Below, in pieces: positions 42,916 to 51,953 of a stretch of 64,000 nt of DNA. The DNA comes from JAKVBK01 sp022447275. Its GTDB lineage: Bacteria; Pseudomonadota; Alphaproteobacteria; Rhodobacterales; Rhodobacteraceae. A model generated the notes under the pieces. It searched no databases and had not been told where the DNA came from. It saw nothing but the letters and a program-made list of their open reading frames with translations. The stretch's first letter is position 1. Every line of letters starts with the position of its first letter. Position numbers and translations under genes: made by a program. The stretch lies in NCBI GenBank assembly GCA_047125605.1, contig CP138932.1:2666001-2730000 (forward strand). The letters run 5' to 3'.

Positions 42916-43374
42916 ATGACCGAGATCACAATTCGCACCGCCGCCCCCGATCGCGCCCGTCACCTGCTAGAGGCGTCTCACGCGCTGATGCAGGCCCTGT
43001 TTGATCCAGAGGACAATCACTACCTCGAGATCGACGCCCTGCGCGCACCCACGATCCACTTCCTCGTGGCCGAGGATGCCGCAGGCCGGGTGCTGGGCTG
43101 CGGAGCGCTGGCCAGCAAGTCTGGCTATGGTGAGCTCAAGAGCATGTTCACCGATGTCGAGGCCCGGGGCCTTGGCATTGCCAGCGGCATCCTCGCCGCT
43201 CTTGAGGCAGAGGCGCGCAGGCAAGGTCTGCCCCTGCTGCGGCTGGAAACCGGCGACAAGCTGGAGGCCGCGCACCGGGTCTATCAGCGCGCGGGCTTTG
43301 TGACCCGCGGCCCCTTCGGCGATTACACGGCCAATTCCAGCTCAATCTTCATGGAGAAACCGCTCGGCGATTAG
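42916..43374 (+). CDS. GNAT-family N-acetyltransferase
   Basis: A 152-residue acetyltransferase. The ATG at 42916 has GGAG 8 bases before it. Acetyl-CoA loop: EARGLGIASGILAALEAEARRQG, preceded by GELKSMFTDVEA. The tail GFVTRGPFGDYTANSSSIFMEKPL resembles the small putative amino-acid acetyltransferases near smc in this group. The substrate is unknown. It is divergent from smc, with 174 bases between the starts. Confidence 0.87.
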   Translation: MTEITIRTAAPDRARHLLEASHALMQALFDPEDNHYLEIDALRAPTIHFLVAEDAAGRVLGCGALASKSGYGELKSMFTDVEARGLGIASGILAALEAEARRQGLPLLRLETGDKLEAAHRVYQRAGFVTRGPFGDYTANSSSIFMEKPLGD

Positions 43375-43402
43375 GCTCTCTGCGTGTTTGGCAGGCAGCG
43401 TG

Positions 43403-45070
43403 TCAGGGCTCTGCCAGTGCCGCCTCTCCCGCCTTGCGCACCGCTGACAGCGTCATGGAGGTGGTCAGGGCCTCACTGTCGAGCTGCAATTCGATAATGG
43501 CTGGCAGGCCCGAGGCAAGTGCCCGGGCAAATGCATCTGGGAAGGCGTCTTGCCGGGAAACGGTTTCGCCATGCCCACCATAGGCGCGGGCCAAGGCGGC
43601 GTAGTCCGGGTTGTCAAGGTTGGTGCCGGAAACGCGCCCGGGATAGGTCTTTTCCTGATGCATGCGGATGGTGCCATAGCGGCCATTATTGGCCACGATC
43701 ACAACCGGCGTGGCCCCATGCTGCCGCGCAGTGGACAGTTCATTGAGGGTCATCTGGAAGCAGCCATCACCGGCAAAGCAGATCACGGTGCGATCCGGAT
43801 GCGCGATGGAAGCTGCGACCGCAGCTGGAAAGCCATAGCCCATAGAGCCAGAGGTGGGTGCCAACTGGCTGGGATAGCTCGGATACCGCATGTAGCGATG
43901 CAGCCACGCGGCATAGTTTCCAGCGCCATTGGTCAGGATGGTGCCCTCCGGCATGGTGTCGCGGACATGGGCCACGACCGCCTCCATGCGCACATCGCCG
44001 GGGCTTTCGGTCGGGGTTTGCCAGGCTTCATACTGGGCCCGCAAGCCGGTGCGCCAATCGGTGCAGCGGCAGTCGGTGGCCGCGGCTCGCAGCGCAGCAA
44101 GCGCTGCCGGCGCGGGCGCCGCGGCTGAGCGCGCGGCGGGCCAGACCCGCCCAAGCTCGGCCGCATCCGGGTGAACGTGCACGATCTTCCCACCGGGCGC
44201 GGCGGGCTCCAGCAGCGTGTAGCCATTGGTGGCAGTTTCCCCCAGCCGGGTGCCCAACAGCAGCACCAAATCCGCGGCTCCAAGCGCTGCCCCCAGTTTT
44301 GGGTTCATGCCCACGCCGAGATCCCCGACATAATGGCTGTGGCGGTTGTCCATGTAATCCTGCCGCCGGAATGTGACCGCGATGGGCAAGCCCGTCGCTT
44401 CGGCAAAAGCTTCCAGATCGCCCTGCGCCGCGGCTGACCACTGCGATCCCCCCACCACAACAAGCGGCCGCTCCGCCTGGGCCAAACGCGCCATGACATC
44501 CCCCGCAAAGGCGGAGAGGTCCGGCGTTTCGGGCAGCGGTGTCGGAATGCGGTCTGGCACATCGGCCATGCCAGACAGCATGTCTTCGGGCAGGGCAAGC
44601 ACCACTGGCCCGGGTCGGCCTGACTGCGCAAGGCGGAAAGCCCGGTCAATGTATTCCGGCAGGCGGTCCGTATCCTCAACCTCGGCCGACCATTTGACCA
44701 AGGGGCCGAAGAACGCCCGATAATCCACCTCCTGAAAGGCTTCGCGATCCCGGTGGCCCCGGGCAATCTGGCCGACAAAAGCCACCAGAGGGGTGCTGTC
44801 CTGTTTGGCCACGTGCAAACCAGAAGACGCATTCGTGGCCCCCGGCCCGCGCGTGACAAACAAAACGCCGGGCTTGCCGGTCAGCTTGGCATTGGCTTCC
44901 GCCATCATGGCTGCGCCGCCCTCGTGGCGACACACCACGTTCTGAATGCCAACGTCATAAAGCCCATCCAGCGCAGCAAGAAAGCTTTCCCCGGGCACAG
45001 AGAACACCCTCTCTACCCCTTGCAATTGCAAATGCCGCGCGAGGATCTGCCCGCCGTGCCGCTGTGCCAT
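43403..45070 (-). CDS. thiamine-diphosphate enzyme, acetolactate-synthase-like
   Basis: A 555-residue TPP enzyme. The start ATG 45070 has AGGAG upstream. The pyrimidine-binding domain begins with GGQILARHLQLQGVERVFSVPGES and has the activating Glu in HEGGAAMMAEA. The TPP motif is GDGCFQMTLNELSTARQHGATPVVIVANN. It resembles the acetolactate synthase large subunit but the family includes oxalyl-CoA and benzoylformate decarboxylases. No small subunit gene is adjacent, so the catabolic or unknown subgroup is likelier than IlvB. It is divergent from an FMN reductase. Confidence 0.85.
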   Translation of the reverse strand: MAQRHGGQILARHLQLQGVERVFSVPGESFLAALDGLYDVGIQNVVCRHEGGAAMMAEANAKLTGKPGVLFVTRGPGATNASSGLHVAKQDSTPLVAFVGQIARGHRDREAFQEVDYRAFFGPLVKWSAEVEDTDRLPEYIDRAFRLAQSGRPGPVVLALPEDMLSGMADVPDRIPTPLPETPDLSAFAGDVMARLAQAERPLVVVGGSQWSAAAQGDLEAFAEATGLPIAVTFRRQDYMDNRHSHYVGDLGVGMNPKLGAALGAADLVLLLGTRLGETATNGYTLLEPAAPGGKIVHVHPDAAELGRVWPAARSAAAPAPAALAALRAAATDCRCTDWRTGLRAQYEAWQTPTESPGDVRMEAVVAHVRDTMPEGTILTNGAGNYAAWLHRYMRYPSYPSQLAPTSGSMGYGFPAAVAASIAHPDRTVICFAGDGCFQMTLNELSTARQHGATPVVIVANNGRYGTIRMHQEKTYPGRVSGTNLDNPDYAALARAYGGHGETVSRQDAFPDAFARALASGLPAIIELQLDSEALTTSMTLSAVRKAGEAALAEP

Positions 45071-45197
45071 TTATTCGTTCTCCTGCACTTTCGTCGCCCA
45101 GACCATGACCTGCGCACCAGCACCCTGCAAGCGCTCCTCTGGACCTTTCGCCACAAGCCTATACCTGACGATCCAGAACAGATGAAAGACCTCTCCC

Positions 45198-45743
45198 ATG
45201 ACCCTTGAACTTCTGGGCCTGTGCGGTGCGCTGCGCACCGCCTCCCTCAACCGTTTGCTGATGCAGGATGCGGCCCGCCGCTTTGACGGAAACTTTCAGG
45301 AAGCCAACCTGCGCCTTCCCCTCTATGACGGAGACCTCGAGGATGAAGGCCTGCCCGCCGAGGTGCAGGCGCTGGCCGATCAGATCAAAGCCGCCGATGC
45401 GGTGCTGATTGTCACGCCGGAATACAACCAATCCTTTTCAGGGGTGCTGAAGAACGCGCTCGACTGGGTCAGCCGCGTGGATGGCCAGCCTTGGAAGGGC
45501 AAGCCCGTGGCGCTGATGTCTGCGGCTGCGGGGCGCACAGGCGGGGCCCGGGCCAACTACGCCTTGCGGCTGGCAATGGCCCCGTTCCGCACGGAAATGG
45601 TGCCCGGTCCGGAGGTCTTGATCGCGGGTGCCAGCAAAGAGTTCGACGCCGAAGGCCGCCTGACCAACCCGCGCTACATTCAGGCAATAGAAGAAGCCAT
45701 GGGGGACCTGCACGCCCGGGCCGTCCGGGCCACCGCAGGCTGA
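45198..45743 (+). CDS. NADPH-dependent FMN reductase
   Basis: A 181-residue flavodoxin-fold reductase. LELLGLCGALRTASLNRLLMQDA is the phosphate loop, TPEYNQSFSGVLKNALDWVSRV the flavin-isoalloxazine region, and SAAAGRTGGARANYALR the third. This is the family of chromate reductase and azoreductase (ChrR/YieF-like). It is divergent from the TPP enzyme with 127 bases between starts. Its reductant role is unclear. Confidence 0.88.
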   Translation: MTLELLGLCGALRTASLNRLLMQDAARRFDGNFQEANLRLPLYDGDLEDEGLPAEVQALADQIKAADAVLIVTPEYNQSFSGVLKNALDWVSRVDGQPWKGKPVALMSAAAGRTGGARANYALRLAMAPFRTEMVPGPEVLIAGASKEFDAEGRLTNPRYIQAIEEAMGDLHARAVRATAG

Positions 45744-45775
45744 TGTATCAGGTTATCCGCGGCGGCGGTCAGGGC

Positions 45776-46534
45776 TCAGCCTGACCAGCCGCCGTCGATC
45801 ACATGGGGCTGCCCGGTGGTAAAGGCACTTTCGTCCGAGCACAGGTAAAGCACCAGCGCGGCGATTTCCTCTGCCGTCGCGACCCGCCCCATGGGTTGGC
45901 GCGATACAAAAACCTCTAGCGCGGCCTCATAGCTGCCCATTTCCTTGCCCAGCGCCGTCACGCGGTCATGCCAGCTGGGGCTTTCCACGGTGCCGGGGCA
46001 AATGCAGTTACAGCGAATGCCCTTGGCGATGTACTCGACCGCCACAGATTTTGTCAGCCCGATCACAGCCGCCTTGGTGGTGCCATAGACAAAGCGGTTC
46101 GGCGCGCCGATGATGCTCGACGCTGCAGATGACATATTGACGATTGCGCCATTGCCGCGCTCCAGCATCCCGGGAAGGGCGGCGCGGATGGTGCGGAACA
46201 TCGAGCGGACATTCAAATTGAACGCGAGATCCCAGTCGGCATCAGATGTCTCGAGGATAGACCCGCTATGCACAAACCCCGCACAGTTGAACAACGCATC
46301 CGGCGCAGCGCGCGCAACGCCCACTGCAACGGAATGATCGTCCATGACATCCATCACAAAGGCCTCGATCCGGCCCGGGCCAGCATCGGCATCCGCCAGG
46401 CTTTCAAGGGTCTGCGGATTGATGTCGGTGGCAAAAACATGCGCCCCTTCTCGCGCCATCGCCAGCACTGAGGCCCGCCCGATACCCTGACCAGCCGCCG
46501 TGACCAGCACGCGGTTGTTGTCCATCCGTCCCAT
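45776..46534 (-). CDS. short-chain dehydrogenase, 2-keto-3-deoxy-L-fuconate dehydrogenase-like
   Basis: A classical SDR of 252 residues: VLVTAAGQGIGRA (nucleotide), LFNCAGFVHSGSIL, IVNMSSAASSIIG (catalytic Ser) and YGTTKAAVIGLTK (Tyr, Lys). The segment IRCNCICPGTVESPSWHDRV matches the L-2-keto-3-deoxyfuconate and DHRS6 branch. The adjacent UxaA-type dehydratase and a GntR-like remnant fit a sugar-acid route. The sugar itself is unknown. The start ATG is at 46534 or three codons later. Confidence 0.85.
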   Translation of the reverse strand: MGRMDNNRVLVTAAGQGIGRASVLAMAREGAHVFATDINPQTLESLADADAGPGRIEAFVMDVMDDHSVAVGVARAAPDALFNCAGFVHSGSILETSDADWDLAFNLNVRSMFRTIRAALPGMLERGNGAIVNMSSAASSIIGAPNRFVYGTTKAAVIGLTKSVAVEYIAKGIRCNCICPGTVESPSWHDRVTALGKEMGSYEAALEVFVSRQPMGRVATAEEIAALVLYLCSDESAFTTGQPHVIDGGWSG

Positions 46535-46546
46535 GTTCAGCCTTTC

Positions 46547-46780
46547 CTATGCGTCGTCTTCCCAAATGTTGTGCTCAAGAAGATTGAGAATTGCAGCGCT
46601 GCACACCGCCTGCGTCGCGGCCAGCACCGCATCGTTGATCACACTGTGCTGTTCAGCGGTCGCGCGAAAGTAATCCCCACCCCGAGCCAATTCCAGAATG
46701 GCATTCTGTTGCCAAAAACGCGCATATCCGGTTGACCAGGGCACGGGCCCCGACGCGGCCACCTGGGCCGCGCGCCCCAA
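46547..46780 (-). pseudogene. possible remnant of a GntR-family regulator (C-terminal part)
   Basis: A 77-codon frame whose tail, ILELARGGDYFRATAEQHSVINDAVLAATQAVCSAAILNLLEHN, has the spacing of the last helices of the FCD domain of GntR regulators (QH-x2-I-x2-AV ... A ... LLEH). No DNA-binding domain is joined to it. Its stop is 12 bases before the SDR start and it points the same way, as a regulator gene of this cluster would. The full-length gene would reach to about 47250, which is the gene-free stretch. Inferred, low confidence. Confidence 0.35.
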
Positions 46781-47274
46781 CGCAGGAGTTGACCATGTCT
46801 TTTAGACCAGACGGGGTTGATGACCGAGCGCCGCGCCGGCATGGCTTATGTGAACCGAAACTGTTGCGCAGATAAATTCCGGGTATGGCAACATCCACCC
46901 AGCACTCTATGCTCGCAGGCAAGGAGACCACGGACCTATGGGGCAGGCATTGAACCTTAAAGCAAACTCCTTTCAAGCACATCGCGAGAGCTGCGCTTGG
47001 TTGCGGCCAGTCATCAACTCCGAGGCCAATGCGCCAGTGGTTCCCGGGACACCCTGCCATGCTCCCTCCGAAAACGTCGCAATGGGCCGCACACCCCAAC
47101 GGCAGGACTACGTTGACGGACTGCTTTGCCCCGCGCTGAGCTCGGCCCCGGTCCGGCCTGTCTGGCTGAAACCGATTGGGCGCTGGCACGCAATCCGCGC
47201 TCGTTTCGCTGATCAACCCCATATCCCTAGCCACCGCTGGCGCACCAACGCGCCTGCTTATGCCTGAGGTCACC
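46781..47274. other. 494-base stretch without a recognised gene
   Basis: Frames on both strands are open (46938-47267 plus, 46653-47525 minus) but neither shows a known family. The segment lies between the FCD-like remnant and the dehydratase gene, exactly where the N-terminal half of a GntR regulator would be. It may be the frameshifted rest of that gene or a foreign scar. It must also carry the dehydratase promoter, perhaps near 46880-46940. Confidence 0.35.
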
Positions 47275-48774
47275 ATGGATTTCGTTCGCCTTGACCCATC
47301 CGACACCGTCGTCACCGCCACCCGGGCGCTCGCGGCGGGCCACCCTGTTGAGAACACCCAGACTGCGGGCCTGATCCCGTCGGGGCACAAGATTGCCACC
47401 GTGGCGATGGCGCAGGGCGATGAGATCCGCAAATATGCGCAGATCATCGGCTTTGCGGCGCAGGACATCGCGCCGGGCACCCATGTGCACACCCATAATG
47501 TTGCCTTTCGCAACACGGCCGGCATCTATGAATTCGGCACCGATCAACGGCCCGTTGCAGCTGCCTCTGGCGACAGTTTCCTGGGCTATCGGCGCGCCAA
47601 TGGATCGGTTGGGACGCGCAACTACGTGGCGGTGCTCACCTCCGTGAACTGCTCTGCCACCGCGGCACGGATGATTGCCGATCACTTCACGCCCGAGCGG
47701 CTGTCGGCCTATCCCAATGTGGATGGCGTGGTGGCCTATGTGCATGGCACAGGCTGTGGCATGGGTGGGGATGGCGAAGGCTTTGAAGCCCTGCAAAGGG
47801 TCATGTGGGGCTATGCCCGCCATCCGAACCACGGCGCAGTGCTCATGGTGGGTCTGGGCTGCGAGATGAACCAGATCGACTGGCTTCTAGAGGCTTACGG
47901 CCTGTCCCATGGGCCCACATTCCAAACCATGAATATCCAGAACGTGGCCGGCCTGCGTCGCACCGTGGAAATGGGGATCGTCAAGGTTGAGGCCATGCTG
48001 CCAGAGGCCAACAAGGCGACGCGCAGCCCCTGCCCGGCCGCTGAGCTGACCGTGGCCCTGCAATGTGGGGGATCGGACGCATGGTCAGGCATCACAGCCA
48101 ACCCTGCGCTGGGCCATGCCGTGGACCTGCTGGTGGCGCAGGGCGGAACAGGCGTCCTGGCCGAAACCCCCGAGATTTACGGCGCCGAGCATCTTCTGAC
48201 CCGCCGCGCCGCCAGCGCGGAGGTGGGCGAACGTCTCGTCGGCCTGATCAAGTGGTGGGAGGACTACACTCACCGCAACAAAGGCTCGATGGACAATAAC
48301 CCATCGCCCGGCAACAAGGCGGGCGGGCTCACAACAATCCTTGAAAAATCCCTCGGCGCAGCTGCGAAAGGCGGCACGACCCCCCTCACAGGCGTCTACA
48401 AATACGCCGAACCGGTGCGCGCCAAAGGGTTCACCTTCATGGACAGCCCCGGCTATGATCCGGCCTCCGTCACGGGCCAGATCGCGGGCGGTTGCAATCT
48501 GGTGTGCTTTACCACCGGGCGCGGCTCGGCCTTTGGCTCGAAGCCCGCGCCGACAATCAAGCTGGCCACCAATTCTGACCTCTACGCCAAGATGTCCGAA
48601 GACATGGACATCGATGCGGGCGCCATCCTCACAGGGGGTGTTAGCCTCGAGGCGAAGGGGCGCGAGATCTACGAGATGTTTTTGGCGGTTGCCTCTGGCA
48701 CGCCCTCAAAATCCGAGGCCCAAGGCCTTGGCGATTATGAATTTGTACCCTGGCAGATTGGCGCCACGATGTAA
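47275..48774 (+). CDS. uxaA: altronate-dehydratase/UxaA family sugar-acid dehydratase
   Basis: A 499-residue iron-dependent dehydratase. The ATG at 47275 has GAGG 5 bases upstream; the frame extends upstream without family sequence. An N-terminal SAF domain (KIATVAMAQGDEIRKYAQIIGFA, about 40-80) is followed by the dehydratase body: GYRRANGSVGTRNYVAV, YVHGTGCGMGGDGEGFE, VGLGCEMNQIDWL, CGGSDAWSGITANPA and GCNLVCFTTGRGSAFGSKPAPTIKL. Substrates in the family include altronate, galactarate and galactonate. The neighbouring SDR suggests a sugar-acid route that continues by oxidation. Confidence 0.9.
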   Translation: MDFVRLDPSDTVVTATRALAAGHPVENTQTAGLIPSGHKIATVAMAQGDEIRKYAQIIGFAAQDIAPGTHVHTHNVAFRNTAGIYEFGTDQRPVAAASGDSFLGYRRANGSVGTRNYVAVLTSVNCSATAARMIADHFTPERLSAYPNVDGVVAYVHGTGCGMGGDGEGFEALQRVMWGYARHPNHGAVLMVGLGCEMNQIDWLLEAYGLSHGPTFQTMNIQNVAGLRRTVEMGIVKVEAMLPEANKATRSPCPAAELTVALQCGGSDAWSGITANPALGHAVDLLVAQGGTGVLAETPEIYGAEHLLTRRAASAEVGERLVGLIKWWEDYTHRNKGSMDNNPSPGNKAGGLTTILEKSLGAAAKGGTTPLTGVYKYAEPVRAKGFTFMDSPGYDPASVTGQIAGGCNLVCFTTGRGSAFGSKPAPTIKLATNSDLYAKMSEDMDIDAGAILTGGVSLEAKGREIYEMFLAVASGTPSKSEAQGLGDYEFVPWQIGATM

Positions 48775-49134
48775 GGGTTTGATGGGGTAGGAAATGATCC
48801 CGCTTCTGCGAGGCGTTGGCGGCCAGCGTAGCCAGAGGCACGATCATCCCAGCCGCGGCAACCATCTAGCCACCGCGGGGCAGGTGCGCGCGGGGAGGGT
48901 CCGCAACGCTCCGACCTTGCCCTGATCGACTGGCACATATCAGGCAGCGCCTGTGACGCGCAGAGCGCACGCCCGACGCCGAGGGCCGCGCCCCCAGTTC
49001 CAGGGCCGATGGCTTGGCCCCGTTCGCTTTGACATTGCCCGCTGGAGGTATCTGGCCCTTCTCAATTCAAGCACGACCTGCGCACCGGGATTGATTGCTT
49101 CACATCCCATTTCGCGCCCGGAGCACAGGCGGTT
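48775..49134. other. 360-base stretch between uxaA and the VOC gene
   Basis: No gene recognised. Sequence is GC-rich with short imperfect palindromes. The two flanking genes converge on it, so it probably contains their terminators, but I see no clean hairpin with a T-run. Confidence 0.5.
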
Positions 49135-49536
49135 CTATGAGTTGGAAATCTCGATGAGGTTTCCATCCGGGTCTCGAATATATATGGATGACAGGGGGCC
49201 CGTTGCACCGCTGCGGGCCACCGGCCCTTCTTCGATCGCAACTCCAGCTCCCGCAAGATGGGCGATCCAGTCCTGCAGCGGCGTCTCGCTGAGGAAACAC
49301 AAATCTGCACTGCCGGGCATGGGCACTTCGGCGGCCGGCAGGAAGGGCGCGGAGGCGGGGTGCAAGTTGATCTTCTGGGCGCCGAAGGCCAGAGCCGTTC
49401 GCCTTGGCCCACCGGCAGGCGGCTGAAACTGCTGTACCTCCATCCCCAACATATCGGCGTAAAAGCGGCATGTGGCCCCGATGTCAGCCACTGTCAGCAC
49501 CAGATGATCCAGCGCGGCAAGGCGCGGCGCAGACAT
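49135..49536 (-). CDS. VOC/glyoxalase-family protein
   Basis: A 133-residue single-domain glyoxalase-fold protein. The start is the ATG 49536, which shares its A with the TGA of the upstream gene (TGATG), so translation is coupled. LDHLVLTVADIGATCRFYADMLGMEV is the first motif with a metal-binding His; HPASAP and the terminal YIRDPDGNLIEI provide further His and Glu. Function is not determined; the family includes dioxygenases and lactoylglutathione lyases. The coupling with a DUF4198 gene is odd. Confidence 0.82.
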   Translation of the reverse strand: MSAPRLAALDHLVLTVADIGATCRFYADMLGMEVQQFQPPAGGPRRTALAFGAQKINLHPASAPFLPAAEVPMPGSADLCFLSETPLQDWIAHLAGAGVAIEEGPVARSGATGPLSSIYIRDPDGNLIEISNS

Positions 49537-50354
49537 CAGCCCGGCACGGCAAAGGTAAGGGATGCCCAAAGCGAATGCCACACTGCGCCCGCCTCTAGAT
49601 CATCATTTCCGGTATCGCGCAGCACGACCGCATCGACGAGATACTCATGGCCAGCCTGCACGGGAAAGACCACCTCGCCCTGCTCATCGGTGCGGTATAG
49701 CGCCACCGTTACCGTGCCATCCGGTGCTTTCTCAAAAAGCTCCACCTGCGCATCCGGGCGCACATCCCCCTGATACAGAACGCGCACGCGCATCCCATCG
49801 TCGAGGGGGCCGGTATACGGGTTTGTCAGCGCCACGATCTCGGTTTCCAGGCCCGTGACGCGATCCGCCCCAGCGCCATCGCCCACTGCGATCAGCGCCT
49901 TTGCAAAGCGTCGATAACTCTCCTTGAAGCCGGTTTCAGGAAGGCCGCGGGCAAGGTGGCGCGCGATGGCGTCGGGAAAGTCCTTGTGCTTGGCGAAATT
50001 CTGGAATTTTTCCCACTCACGATAAGTGAGGGTGCTGTCTGTCGTCTCATGCACAAGCACCACCAACCCGTCCGACACCGGTGCAGCCAGTTCCTTGATG
50101 GCCGGGCGATCCCCCATGCGGGCGGAAATCGGCGCATCGCCGCCGCCCCAGACCGCCCGAAGCTGCGCTGCGTTGCGGTCTATGTAGGAATAGGCCGAGC
50201 CTTTCAGATTTTCGCCGACTCTGAAGGCCGCAGAGATGGACGATCCTGGCGCAACGACATATGCCTCAGGGGAGATCCAAAACTCATGGGCCCATACCGG
50301 GGGGGTCCATGACAGAAGACAGAGCCCGAAGAGGGCAGAAAGACGTTTACGCAT
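49536..50354 (-). CDS. DUF4198 periplasmic protein
   Basis: A 272-residue exported protein with a signal peptide (MRKRLSALFGLCLLSWTPPVWA), start at the ATG 50354. HEFWISPEAYVVAPGSSI and the ending EYLVDAVVLRDTG...AVWHSLWASLTF are typical of DUF4198, sometimes called NikK-like because relatives lie beside nickel or cobalt transport genes. The histidine right after the signal cleavage site could bind metal. Its start codon overlaps the divergent HupE-like start, and its stop overlaps the VOC gene. Confidence 0.82.
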   Translation of the reverse strand: MRKRLSALFGLCLLSWTPPVWAHEFWISPEAYVVAPGSSISAAFRVGENLKGSAYSYIDRNAAQLRAVWGGGDAPISARMGDRPAIKELAAPVSDGLVVLVHETTDSTLTYREWEKFQNFAKHKDFPDAIARHLARGLPETGFKESYRRFAKALIAVGDGAGADRVTGLETEIVALTNPYTGPLDDGMRVRVLYQGDVRPDAQVELFEKAPDGTVTVALYRTDEQGEVVFPVQAGHEYLVDAVVLRDTGNDDLEAGAVWHSLWASLTFAVPG

Positions 50355-51501
50355 GGTTCGTGTCCAAAAGTTGCTCTCTGCAAACCTGACCTTCGCCGCC
50401 TTGGTGTCAACAGCGCTGCTCTGGCTTGCAACGGCCGCCCTTGCCCATGAGGTGCGCCCTGCCATTTCAGACCTGACAATCGCCGATGACAGCGTGAGCT
50501 TTGAGGTCGAGCTTTCTGCGGAAGCGCTGCTTTCCGGCGTCGACCTGTCACGCTATTCCGACACCAATGACGCCCCGGAAGCCGCCGAATATGACCGGTA
50601 CCGCGCCATGTTGCCCCCAGATCTCGAAGCTGCCTTCCGCGCCGACTGGCCAAGCCTTTCGCAAGGGTTTAACCTGCGCGCCGGAGACACAAGCATTGAT
50701 CTGCAAATTGAGGATATTTCTGTTCCTTTCCAAGATGATGTAGATTTGGCGCGGGACACGAAACTGACGCTGTCAGGCAGCTTGCCTGCCGATGCGTCGC
50801 CGGTGAGCGTGGGCTGGGTTCCGGCCTACGGGGCGCTTGTGGTGCGCCAGAGCGGCGGCGGAGACACGGCCTATACCGGGTATCTTGAGCCGGGCCAGCG
50901 CAGCGCAGCCATCCCGCGCGATGAAGTGCTGGAAGAAAGCGCCGGAGCCGTTTTCACGAAGTTCATCTGGCAAGGCATCCTGCACATTGTGCCCAAAGGG
51001 CTTGATCACATTTTGTTTGTGCTGGGCCTGTTCCTGTTCTCGCTGCGGCTGGGGCCGCTGCTGTGGCAAATTTCGGCCTTCACGCTAGCCCATACGGTGA
51101 CATTGGCGTTGGCCAGCCTCGGGATCGTGTCAGTGTCCGCCGCTGTGGTAGAGCCGCTGATCGCGGCCTCAATCGTCTATATCGCGATCGAAAACATCGT
51201 GCGGCCAAAGCTGGGCTGGGGACGAATCGCGCTGGTCTTTGCATTTGGTCTGCTGCACGGGCTGGGCTTTGCCTCGGTGCTGAGTGAACTTGATCTGCCG
51301 CCCGCGCGCCTTGTGGTGGGGCTGATCGGTTTCAATATCGGGGTAGAGCTGGGACAGCTCCTCGTTATCGCTGTCGCCTATCTGACCGTTGGCCTGTGGT
51401 TTGGTAACAAGCCCTGGTACCGGAATGTCATCGTCATCCCGGGGTCTTTGGCGATTGCCCTGATTGCCAGCTACTGGGTGTTGGAGCGTACGATCCTCTG
51501 A
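50353..51501 (+). CDS. HupE/UreJ-like membrane protein with N-terminal periplasmic domain
   Basis: A 382-residue protein. A signal or anchor segment (about 10-31) ending in TAALAHEVRP is followed by a periplasmic beta-rich region of about 170 residues, then six or seven helices from about 205: WQGILHIVPKGLDHILFVLGLFLFSL, LWQISAFTLAHTVTLALAS and HGLGFASVLSELDL. His-x-x-x-x-D and HT motifs in the helices resemble the HupE/UreJ nickel/cobalt transporters. The start at 50353 overlaps that of the divergent DUF4198 gene by two bases; a TTG or GTG further in is an alternative. The pair suggests metal uptake, not proven. Confidence 0.82.
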   Translation: MVRVQKLLSANLTFAALVSTALLWLATAALAHEVRPAISDLTIADDSVSFEVELSAEALLSGVDLSRYSDTNDAPEAAEYDRYRAMLPPDLEAAFRADWPSLSQGFNLRAGDTSIDLQIEDISVPFQDDVDLARDTKLTLSGSLPADASPVSVGWVPAYGALVVRQSGGGDTAYTGYLEPGQRSAAIPRDEVLEESAGAVFTKFIWQGILHIVPKGLDHILFVLGLFLFSLRLGPLLWQISAFTLAHTVTLALASLGIVSVSAAVVEPLIAASIVYIAIENIVRPKLGWGRIALVFAFGLLHGLGFASVLSELDLPPARLVVGLIGFNIGVELGQLLVIAVAYLTVGLWFGNKPWYRNVIVIPGSLAIALIASYWVLERTIL

Positions 51502-51533
51502 TCCATCACAAAGCAAACATGGCTGCCGCTGCA

Positions 51534-51953
51534 CTATAGCCGGAAGGCGGCAACGGCAGCCTTAATGCCATCCACAGCCTGGGCCATCGGAAGCGGCCCG
51601 ATGATGCTGGGGCCCACGGTAAAGGTAATGGCGCCTGCTTCGAGGCCCGGTGCAGAATTTATGACCATCTCTGGGTAAATACCCTTTTCAAGGATGGCCT
51701 TGCGCACATGTTCTGCCATTGCCCGCGCGCTGGCGTCACCATAGGCCGCAGGCCAATCGAGCGTGATCACCATCATGTCACTCTGTTCAGAATAGCGCAG
51801 CGTGTTCTCGATGGTTTGGGCCAAAGGCCGCCAACGGGGATCCTCTGTGATCGTGTAGATTGACAGCGCAAATGTCGCCGGCGTTGCAACGGCGACAACG
51901 GCGATGGTCAACGGCGCAAGGCCGACTCTTCTTTTGCCTGTTTCATTTGCCAT
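51534..51953 (-). CDS. membrane-anchored protein, unknown
   Basis: A 139-residue protein with one N-terminal membrane segment (LAPLTIAVVAVATPATFALSIYTI, 12-35) and a soluble rest (ITLDWPAAYGDASARAMAEHVRKAILEKG, PGLEAGAITFTVGP). I do not recognise a family. It converges with the HupE-like gene, 32 bases apart. No ribosome site is clear; the start ATG at 51953 is a guess. Confidence 0.55.
   Translation of the reverse strand: MANETGKRRVGLAPLTIAVVAVATPATFALSIYTITEDPRWRPLAQTIENTLRYSEQSDMMVITLDWPAAYGDASARAMAEHVRKAILEKGIYPEMVINSAPGLEAGAITFTVGPSIIGPLPMAQAVDGIKAAVAAFRL

Noticed and set aside
46653..47525. 290-codon frame on the minus strand in the sugar-acid locus
   Set aside because: Overlaps uxaA antisense and has no family pattern; an atypical composition argues against a real protein.
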